A stretch of 64,000 nt of DNA from an uncultured Bacteroidales bacterium (lineage in GTDB: Bacteria > Bacteroidota > Bacteroidia > Bacteroidales > Muribaculaceae), in NCBI GenBank assembly GCA_905210435.1, contig CAJLWO010000001.1:90253-154252 (forward strand). Direction: 5' to 3'. Positions 1-5,823 of this stretch are shown in pieces. A program made the position numbers and the translations under genes. The stretch's first letter is position 1. The number at the start of each line of letters is the position of its first letter. Under the pieces are notes generated by a model. It was not told where the DNA came from, ran no database searches, and worked only from the letters and a program-made list of their open reading frames with translations.

Positions 1-1
1 C

Positions 2-640
2 ATGGTCAAGATCGGACTCGCCACATTCATCGCCGAACTCTCGATAGGCATAATGATGGTGACAGGCAACTACGTGTTTCTCGACACACTCGGCGAAGCG
101 GGAGTGGCCGCATTCAGCATCGGCTGCTACCTGTTCCCGCTCATATTCTCGATAAGCAACGCCGTGGCTCAGGCATCGCAGCCTATCATAAGCTTCAACT
201 ACGGAGCCGGGCAGTTTGAGCGCGTCACCCGTACGTTGCGGATAGCCGCAGTGACAGCCTGCATCTGCGGAGCCATAATCTCAACCGGCATGTGGTCGGG
301 AGCATCGCTGCTGACTCAGGTATTCCTCAGCCCGTCCGAACCGGCCTACGCCATAGCCGTGGAAGGGCTCCCCGTGCTCGGCATCTGCGCCCTCTTTTTC
401 GCGCTCAACATCACATTCATCGGCTACTACCAGAGCCGCGAACAGTCAGCCCGCTCCATCATCTACATGCTGTTGCGCGGAGTGATATTCGTAGTCCCCG
501 GCTTCTTCCTCCTCCCCCGCATATTCGGCGAAACCGGCCTATGGCTCGCCATCCCCGTATCCGAATTCCTCACCCTCCTCGTAATAACCGCCGCCTGCCT
601 CACCGTCCGCACCCGCCATCAAATTCCCGCCGAGCACTAA
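2..640 (+). CDS. MATE-family multidrug/sodium antiporter, C-terminal part (cut by window start)
   Basis: Inner-membrane exporter of the MATE family, which moves cationic compounds out of the cell in exchange for Na+ or H+. The 212 visible residues contain about six hydrophobic segments alternating with short loops. The segment with SNAVAQASQPIISFNYGAG matches the conserved internal motif of MATE proteins (Q-P-I/L-x-x-x-N-Y-G-A). Family members are about 450 residues with 12 membrane segments, so this is roughly the second half. The first base of the window precedes an ATG, but that codon is internal; the true start lies outside. The gene ends 60 bp before the IS21 element. The substrate cannot be inferred. 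Confidence 0.85.
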   Translation: MVKIGLATFIAELSIGIMMVTGNYVFLDTLGEAGVAAFSIGCYLFPLIFSISNAVAQASQPIISFNYGAGQFERVTRTLRIAAVTACICGAIISTGMWSGASLLTQVFLSPSEPAYAIAVEGLPVLGICALFFALNITFIGYYQSREQSARSIIYMLLRGVIFVVPGFFLLPRIFGETGLWLAIPVSEFLTLLVITAACLTVRTRHQIPAEH

Positions 641-650
641 TGATGACATA

Positions 651-680
651 TTAACACAAAGTATTTTAACACAAAGTATT
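651..680. repeat. 15-bp tandem direct repeat, two copies
   Basis: Two identical adjacent 15-bp units (TTAACACAAAGTATT at 651-665 and 666-680) lie between the MATE stop codon and the IS21 left end. They may be a scar of recombination or slippage. No function is evident. Confidence 0.8.
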
Positions 681-700
681 CGAGCACATTACTTGTTAAC

Positions 701-800
701 TGGAAAAGGCGCGTGCGTTTGACCCCTTCGGGCACGCGGGATTTGACCCCTCGGGCAAAATAAGAATGACCCCTTAAAAGTCCTGGCGGCGGGGGTCAAT
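701..800 (+). repeat. IS21 left end with repeated TGACCCC units
   Basis: Starting at 701, units centred on TTTGACCCCTTCGGG, TTTGACCCCTCGGG and AATGACCCCTTAAAAG recur at roughly 22-24 bp spacing, and an inverted GGGGGTCAATG lies near 791. The pattern mirrors the right end and probably marks transposase-binding sites. Confidence 0.75.
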
Positions 801-823
801 GTTATTTTACCTCATTTGGTTTG

Positions 824-1603
824 TCAGGCTTTTCTAGCCTTCAGTTTGCGCATGCTTTCTCCGGACAGCTCGATTGTGTGCGCCGAGTGTACTATACGGT
901 CGAGGATGGCATCGGCCACAGTCGGGTCACCGACCATGTCGTACCAGCTTGAGGAAGGGTACTGGGAGGTGATGATGATCGATTTGCGCTCGTTGCGGTC
1001 TTCGATTATGTCGAGCAGGATCGGACGCTCCTTCGCGTCAAGGGGCACCAGAAAAAGATCGTCGAGGATGAGCAGCTGACATCGTTCGATTTTCTTGAGC
1101 TCGGGCTCAAGATTGTTCTTGACTTTTGCGACCTTTAGCTGTCCGAGCAGTTTGGAGGCGTTGGCATACAGGGTGCGTATGCCACGTTTGCAAGCCTCAT
1201 GTCCCAGTGCGCAGGCCAGGAAGCTTTTACCTGTGCCTGATGATCCGGTGATGAAGAGATTCTGACCGTTTCGGACGAAGTCGAGTGTCGCCAGGCGCTC
1301 CATCTGGTTGCGGTCGAGCCCCCGGTTTGTGGCGTAGTCGATTTCCTCGAGATATGCCTTGTAGCGGAACGCCGCGTTTTTTGTCAGGCGCATTACGGCG
1401 GCTTGTGCGCGCCAGTCCCATTCGCGGTGCAGGAGCATCGACAAGAAGGAATCCGGAGTCATTGACTGTGCGGTTGTTCCGGCAAGGCTTTCGCGGAAGG
1501 CCTCTGCCATTCCGTGCATCTTCATGCGGTTCATCAGGTCCAGCGATGTTGTGTTCTGGTCCGGTTGCTGGGTGGCCGGTGCGGTTTTATCTGTTGTTTC
1601 CAT
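824..1603 (-). CDS. istB: IS21-family helper ATPase IstB
   Basis: DnaC-like AAA+ ATPase that assists the IstA transposase in selecting and loading the target. The Walker A motif GSSGTGKSFLA lies near residue 120, and LLILDDLFLVPLD is Walker B. The open frame extends upstream within istA, but the ATG at 1603 (METTDKTAPATQ) gives about 259 residues, the usual IstB length, and overlaps the istA end by 17 bp. Such overlap is normal for translationally coupled istA/istB pairs. The C-terminus (SGESMRKLKARKA) resembles full-length relatives, so the gene looks intact. Confidence 0.9.
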   Translation of the reverse strand: METTDKTAPATQQPDQNTTSLDLMNRMKMHGMAEAFRESLAGTTAQSMTPDSFLSMLLHREWDWRAQAAVMRLTKNAAFRYKAYLEEIDYATNRGLDRNQMERLATLDFVRNGQNLFITGSSGTGKSFLACALGHEACKRGIRTLYANASKLLGQLKVAKVKNNLEPELKKIERCQLLILDDLFLVPLDAKERPILLDIIEDRNERKSIIITSQYPSSSWYDMVGDPTVADAILDRIVHSAHTIELSGESMRKLKARKA

Positions 1604-3185
1604 TACTGTTGGTGTTGTTGGGTTCGTTTTTGCGGCTGTAGTATTCGCGGCCGCGGATGTTCTTGTGTACCGGAGCAGGGACTGCAGCCGTCGGGCCACA
1701 GGCAGTTCCGTCCTCATCCGGCAGGAAGTCAGCGTCTTCGCCCTGTTCGAGGATTTTCCTGACGGTCTGATAGCCATATGCCGCCTTCATCGACGCGCAG
1801 GCGCACGCCGCCACGAGTCGGTCTGTGCCATACTTCTTTTCAAGCGACAGTATGCCGCGGCAGCTGCTGAAGGATTTCGGCGGATACTGCATCATGGCAT
1901 CCACTTCGTGGAGGTAGTCAAGAACGATGTTGTCCATTTCAGCGGCTCGCTTGAAGAGTTCCTCCAGATCCTTGTCATACGGGCCGTAATGGCCGGGCAG
2001 GTTGTGTTCCTTCTTCCATGAGTATGTGTAGGGTATGTCGCAGCGGTCGTGTGTGGCCACGAGATTGAGGCCGCAGTAGATCTCAACCGTGTCCGCGTCA
2101 TAAAGGATGACCACACGTTTGCCGACATGCTCGCGCGGCACGCTGTAATGGTGCTTGAACAGGGAGACATAACAGTTCTTGCCCACTGTCATCAGCTTTC
2201 GTTCCTTGATGACAAACGGTTTCTCGGGAAGGGGACGCAGGAAGTCCTTTTCGCCCTGCAGGAACATGTCTTTACGCGACATATTCCTTCCTGCCATCAG
2301 CCTTTCGTTGAAATCGTGCAGCGATATGTGAATCGCCGTGTTCAGTTCGTCCAGCGACGGGAAGACAATCCCCTCTATGTCAAGATACACTGACTGGTAC
2401 AGCAGCTTGACGGCGTTCTCGACAAGGGCCTTGTCTTTGGGATGGCGGACCCGCGCGGGATATACGGCGCATCCGTAATGTTCGGCGAAGGCCGCGAACT
2501 CCTCGTTGATCACAGGCTCGTTCCGGTCGCTGGTCTTTACCGCCGCCTTCAGGTTGTCGGGCACGATGGCGGCCGTCACGCCTCCGAAGTACTCAAATGC
2601 ATTCTGACAGGCCTTGATCAGGTCTTCCTTCCGTTGCGACCATACCGCCTCGCAGTACGTGTAGTGGCTGAACGGAAGGATGGCGACGAACACTTCCGCT
2701 TTCTTGACCTCTCCCGTCATTCCGTCCACCACTTCCAGCTTGTCTCCTGCGAAGTCGACATACATCTGGTCGGCGGCATAGTGCTCGACGTGCCCCACAA
2801 CCGTGGTGTGGAACCTGTACTGCCGGACGGAGCGTTTGAACACGGACTCCTGAAAGCCGTCGGGATGCTCGCTTCTGTACTCGTTGAAAAGCTTGCGGAC
2901 TGTCATGCCCTTGCGGGAAAGCCGGGCGACATAGCCCGGTATCAGTGCGTCAAGTTCCAGTTGACGCTGCGACGGCTCGCGGTGACGGAACTCCGTGCAT
3001 CCGAACATCTCACGGAGATGCTCTTCCGAGAGTTCAAGCAGCTGTTCGGTAGTCTTGCCGCTTGAAATGAACAGCCGGACATACTTGCGTACGGTGTTGC
3101 GGGAAAGGTGAAACGTGTTGGCCGTCTCTTTTATTCCCATTCCGACTGCGTAACATCGAAGGATGTTTTTTAATTTTGCAATCAT
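1587..3185 (-). CDS. istA: IS21-family transposase IstA
   Basis: DDE transposase of the IS21 family. An N-terminal helix-turn-helix (MGIKETANTFHLSRNTVRKYVR) is followed by an rve integrase core beginning around HYAADQMYVDFAGDKLEV, where the Asp in YVDFAG is the first catalytic acid. IVPDNLKAAV holds the second Asp and the glutamate of DKALVENAV the third. I chose the ATG at 3185 (MIAKLKNILRC), giving about 532 residues, because the family starts just before this HTH; an ATG at 3227 is also open. No frameshift is seen, so the element may be active. Confidence 0.9.
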   Translation of the reverse strand: MIAKLKNILRCYAVGMGIKETANTFHLSRNTVRKYVRLFISSGKTTEQLLELSEEHLREMFGCTEFRHREPSQRQLELDALIPGYVARLSRKGMTVRKLFNEYRSEHPDGFQESVFKRSVRQYRFHTTVVGHVEHYAADQMYVDFAGDKLEVVDGMTGEVKKAEVFVAILPFSHYTYCEAVWSQRKEDLIKACQNAFEYFGGVTAAIVPDNLKAAVKTSDRNEPVINEEFAAFAEHYGCAVYPARVRHPKDKALVENAVKLLYQSVYLDIEGIVFPSLDELNTAIHISLHDFNERLMAGRNMSRKDMFLQGEKDFLRPLPEKPFVIKERKLMTVGKNCYVSLFKHHYSVPREHVGKRVVILYDADTVEIYCGLNLVATHDRCDIPYTYSWKKEHNLPGHYGPYDKDLEELFKRAAEMDNIVLDYLHEVDAMMQYPPKSFSSCRGILSLEKKYGTDRLVAACACASMKAAYGYQTVRKILEQGEDADFLPDEDGTACGPTAAVPAPVHKNIRGREYYSRKNEPNNTNSNGNNR

Positions 3186-3259
3186 ATTCTGTAGTTTTTG
3201 AGATTGATCCCCGCCGTGCCAGGACAAGGAGTCTCAAAGCTACAAAAAATTCCCCTGCC

Positions 3260-3369
3260 GATGCTTCGACAGGGGTCATTTTTATGGCGCCCGCAAGGGT
3301 CATTCTTATTTCGCCCAAAGGGGTCAAATCCCGCGTGCCCGAAGGGGTCAAACGCACGCGCCTTTTCCA
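3260..3369 (-). repeat. IS21 right end with repeated TGACCCC units
   Basis: Reading inward from 3369 on the minus strand, TTTGACCCCTTCGGG, TTTGACCCCTTTGGG, AATGACCCTTGCGGG and AATGACCCCTGTCG follow one another at about 22-24 bp. This is the inverted counterpart of the left end. Confidence 0.75.
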
Positions 3370-3431
3370 CTATCTTTACTTCTGTAAGTAAGATATACCA
3401 GACAATTTGTTTTTCTGTCATTTTCTTGTTC

Positions 3432-3944
3432 TTATCTAATTGTTAGGCTCATTGTTGTTATACATTGTTTAATTATAGATAAATCGTGAATATCCTTCTC
3501 TCTTAAATCGTAGCCCGAATGGAATACTTGTTGCCCTTTTGCAGAAATGCAAGGGATGCTTCTGCCTTCAAAGACTGCTGTTCCAAAATAGTCCGGTTGA
3601 AATTCATACCAGCCTCCATCCAAGTCGGCTTGTTTGGAAGTGCCGTCCGCATTCAAGACAAAAGGATGGATATCAATATAGCCTAATTCTTTGCTATACA
3701 GTTCCATACGGGTGGGCAACCAATTTGTTTCAATTTGATATCCTCTCTCCTGCAAAAGATCAAGGAGTTGGTCTGTATAATTGGCATCAAAATCAATGTC
3801 AATATCTCTATGCAAGCGGGTTTGCTGTCCGTACAAGACATCCACTCCCCAGCCTCCATCCAACCAAAACTGCATGTCCAGGCTTTCCAACAAGTCCAAA
3901 ACTTGAAATAACTCTGTAATCGTAGTGTGTTCTTTCTTTGTCAT
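3432..3944 (-). CDS. lnu(AN2): Lincosamide nucleotidyltransferase Lnu(AN2)-type
   Basis: Cytoplasmic enzyme that adenylylates lincosamides such as lincomycin and clindamycin. The 170 residues have the nucleotidyltransferase fold: FWLDGGWGVDVLYG near residue 27, then RDIDIDFD carrying the metal-binding aspartates near residue 46, and DIHPFVLN further on. Length and sequence match the LinAN2 protein of Bacteroides NBU2 as I recall it. The gene lies 24 bp downstream of mef(En2) in the same direction, so the two are probably cotranscribed. Base composition is unlike the surrounding chromosome, indicating transfer. The exact allele would need alignment. Confidence 0.85.
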   Translation of the reverse strand: MTKKEHTTITELFQVLDLLESLDMQFWLDGGWGVDVLYGQQTRLHRDIDIDFDANYTDQLLDLLQERGYQIETNWLPTRMELYSKELGYIDIHPFVLNADGTSKQADLDGGWYEFQPDYFGTAVFEGRSIPCISAKGQQVFHSGYDLREKDIHDLSIIKQCITTMSLTIR

Positions 3945-3968
3945 ATAATAATTCTTTAATAAATAATA

Positions 3969-5174
3969 CTATGCGTAATTATCCAACTGCTTGATTGAAG
4001 AAATAAAATTTGCACCCACTCCAATCAGAAAGATAACCCATCCGCTGATCATAAAGACGGATGTGATACCCCATGCTTCCACCCAATATCCTGAAGCTAC
4101 GATACCCAGCATTGATGGAAAGGTACTCAAACTAAAGATGAGAGAAAAAGTCCGTCCAAGCATGTCCGAAGCCAAGTTCTGCTGAATAATAGCGATGAAA
4201 AGCGCATGGTAAATGGAATAGGCTATGCCTCCTGTAAATGTTAGGCAAACAAAACCTATAAATGCGCTTGATGGTAAATAACTGGCGCTAATCAGATACA
4301 ATCCCAATATCACATAAGCCGTATGCATCACTAATGTTTGCTTGCTTTTCAAAGCCTTACAGGCAAGTACTAAACCGCCCAACAATGCCCCTGAGCCCCA
4401 ACCCATTTCCACAACTCCCATTTGCAAAATGTTTCCGTTGAAATGCAGAAGCGTCATAAAAGGAAATAACGTAAAAACAGGCATAAGGACAAAAGTCACC
4501 AGCGTAAAGCATACGAATAAAGGCAAAATGCCCATTGTACGCCGCAAGGTATGCCAACATTCCGTCAGTTCTTTTTTGAAATCTGGAAGAACTTTCGTTT
4601 TTTGAAGAGAAGGAATCTGGACACAAAGTAAGGTCAGACAAGCAGCAACAGCTCCGATCACATCTATGAGCAGAATATACTGTATGGGAAGCCAAACAAC
4701 GAGGCTTGCCCCTACAACGGGAGCTATCACCTCACTGAAGGATTGAATGGAATGGTACAAACCTGATACCCTGACAAGATGGTGCTTGGGAACCAGTAGA
4801 GGGATGCTTGCCTGTAAAGCAGGTGCATGAAACGTACTGCCTATTGAACGACAAGCAGTCAATAGATAAAAAAAAGAAAGGTCTTTATAACCCTTGGTTA
4901 TCACAATAAAAAGACATAGGGTACAGAACGCGATGAACAAGTCCGAATAAAACATCGTTTTCTTTCGATTCCATCTGTCAACATAGACCCCGGCAAACAA
5001 GCCTAATACAAATTGTGGTAAAAATCCAGCTAAAATAGCCAGAGATAAAGCTGTCGGGGATTTAAATTCGTTGCTAATCCAAAAAATAATGGAGAAGCCA
5101 ACAATCGTACTTGTTAAAATAGATATGAGTTGGCCTATTCCTATCACGGCCAAAGTTGATTTCCAATGATTCAT
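3969..5174 (-). CDS. mef(En2): Macrolide efflux MFS transporter Mef(En2)-type
   Basis: Major facilitator of the Mef group, 401 residues with about 12 membrane segments, expected to pump out 14- and 15-membered macrolides. The loop FAGVYVDRWNRKKTMFYSD near residue 60 is the MFS motif A (G-x-x-x-D-R-x-x-R/K-K). Length and pairing with lnu(AN2) match Mef(En2) of NBU2. The start at 5174 (MNHWKSTLAVIGIG) directly precedes the first hydrophobic helix. The AT-rich upstream leader contains a strong hairpin (5297-5322), so attenuation is possible but unproven. Confidence 0.85.
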   Translation of the reverse strand: MNHWKSTLAVIGIGQLISILTSTIVGFSIIFWISNEFKSPTALSLAILAGFLPQFVLGLFAGVYVDRWNRKKTMFYSDLFIAFCTLCLFIVITKGYKDLSFFYLLTACRSIGSTFHAPALQASIPLLVPKHHLVRVSGLYHSIQSFSEVIAPVVGASLVVWLPIQYILLIDVIGAVAACLTLLCVQIPSLQKTKVLPDFKKELTECWHTLRRTMGILPLFVCFTLVTFVLMPVFTLFPFMTLLHFNGNILQMGVVEMGWGSGALLGGLVLACKALKSKQTLVMHTAYVILGLYLISASYLPSSAFIGFVCLTFTGGIAYSIYHALFIAIIQQNLASDMLGRTFSLIFSLSTFPSMLGIVASGYWVEAWGITSVFMISGWVIFLIGVGANFISSIKQLDNYA

Positions 5175-5296
5175 TGTGCTAATATTTCATGCGTTTATAG
5201 ATAAGTACTTTCGTACATTAAGCAAAACGAAATTCTATCCACACAAAAAACTTGTATTATAATCCACTCCTGACGTTGGAATACAATAACAAATAC

Positions 5297-5322
5297 TTTC
5301 AGGACGATGTAAAGTCCTGAAA
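5297..5322. other. Stem-loop in the leader upstream of mef(En2)
   Basis: TTTCAGGAC at 5297-5305 pairs perfectly with GTCCTGAAA at 5314-5322 across an 8-nt loop. It lies about 120 nt upstream of the mef(En2) start, within the AT-rich leader. It could be an attenuator-like hairpin or a leftover of the element. There is no clear T-run on the minus strand. Confidence 0.5.
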
Positions 5323-5426
5323 AATCAAACTGAATGGATAGATAAATATTAGTCTTTTCTCATCGGATTCTTTTAATATCGCTACTCTTTTATTATGTAG
5401 TGGTTGTATTATCTTAAATAAAACAA

Positions 5427-5468
5427 AAACACCCGACTTTACATTCTTGGGTGCAAAACTGGGTGTTT
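5427..5468 (-). terminator. Rho-independent terminator downstream of tRNA-Ser
   Basis: On the minus strand AAACACCC (5468-5461) pairs with GGGTGTTT (5434-5427) and is followed by TTGTTTTATTT. It lies 33 nt past the tRNA 3' end. Because it is inside the AT-rich segment, it may come from the integrated element rather than the native tRNA unit. Confidence 0.6.
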
Positions 5469-5501
5469 GTTTTGCAATTTGCTGATTTTCAGCGTTTGTT
5501 G

Positions 5502-5586
5502 CGGAGAGAGAGGGATTCGAACCCCCGGAGGTGTGACCCTCAACGGTTTTCAAGACCGCCGCAATCGACCACTCTGCCATCTCTCC
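5502..5586 (-). tRNA. tRNA-Ser (anticodon UGA)
   Basis: The minus strand reads GGAGAGATGGCAGAGTGG at the 5' end. The acceptor stem GGAGAGA pairs with TCTCTCC, followed by discriminator G at 5502. The anticodon loop CTTGAAA gives UGA, read as Ser, and an extended variable arm is present as in class II tRNAs. The T-loop is TTCGAAT. CCA is not encoded. The gene has its own promoter at 5691-5722, and its 3' end is the boundary of the foreign resistance segment. Confidence 0.95.
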
Positions 5587-5657
5587 ATTGACTATTTCCG
5601 GTGTCGCTACGAGCTATTATACATCTAATCCCCAAGCGACTGCAATGTTTCTCATCT

Positions 5658-5684
5658 TCGACCACTGTCGACCATTCTCCATTG
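5658..5684 (-). repeat. Imperfect copy of the tRNA-Ser 5' end in its own leader
   Basis: TCGACCACTGTCGACCATTC followed by TCCATTG (5658-5684) closely resembles the 5' end of the tRNA gene at 5565-5590. It lies between the promoter and the mature tRNA and may be the remains of a duplicated tRNA gene. Confidence 0.5.
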
Positions 5685-5690
5685 CGAGTG

Positions 5691-5722
5691 CAAAGTTATG
5701 TCTTTTTTTTTAATTGTCCAAA
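5691..5722 (-). promoter_or_regulatory. Bacteroidetes-type promoter for tRNA-Ser
   Basis: On the minus strand, TTTG (5722-5719), a 20-bp spacer and TAACTTTG (5698-5691) match the -33/-7 consensus TTTG / TAnnTTTG. This would give a leader of about 100 nt before the tRNA. Confidence 0.7.
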
Positions 5723-5729
5723 TTTTCAA

Positions 5730-5761
5730 TTGCATTTTTTTGACGATTTTTCGTATATTTG
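5730..5761 (+). promoter_or_regulatory. Putative promoter of the GH2 gene at 5824
   Basis: TATATTTG at 5754-5761 matches the -7 consensus. TTG at 5730-5732 lies 21 bp upstream as a partial -33. The -7 box is about 60 bp before the ATG. Confidence 0.55.
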
Positions 5762-5823
5762 CACATTATTACATCATTACAATTACATCATTACACCCAA
5801 ACATCCAAAACACCAAATCTAAC

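Larger units (their letters stand above)
701..3369 (-). mobile_element. IS21-family insertion sequence, apparently complete
   Basis: The element holds overlapping istA and istB genes on the minus strand between inverted ends that begin TGGAAAAGGCGCGTGCG on both sides (701 inward and 3369 inward). The ends match for about 70 bp and contain several copies of a TGACCCC-centred unit, typical of the multiple transposase-binding sites of IS21 elements. I see no clear 4-8 bp target duplication: the left flank reads GTTAAC and the right flank CTATCT. This suggests a rearrangement joined through the IS or a deletion next to it. The right flank passes directly into the AT-rich resistance segment. Confidence 0.85.
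3370..5501. mobile_element. AT-rich resistance segment, probable remnant of an NBU2-type mobilizable transposon
   Basis: This block is visibly much richer in A+T than both flanks. It carries the lnu(AN2)/mef(En2) pair described on the Bacteroides mobilizable transposon NBU2, which is known to integrate at the 3' end of a tRNA-Ser. Here the block abuts exactly the 3' end of tRNA-Ser(UGA) at 5502 and is cut on the other side by the IS21 element. No integrase, mobilization or replication gene remains, and no second copy of the tRNA 3' end is visible on the left. The segment therefore looks fixed by deletion. Linking it to NBU2 rests on gene identity and site type, not on an alignment. Confidence 0.65.

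Noticed and set aside
816..3065. Plus-strand frames within the IS21 element (e.g. 816-1079, 2442-3065)
   Set aside because: They are shadows of istA and istB with no recognisable domains.
5299..5580. 93-codon frame on the minus strand
   Set aside because: It covers the tRNA-Ser gene and its terminator, so it is not a protein gene.
5698..5823. Extended N-terminus of the GH2 gene starting at 5698
   Set aside because: The extension overlaps a strong -7 promoter box and lacks a signal peptide, while the ATG at 5824 begins a classical one.
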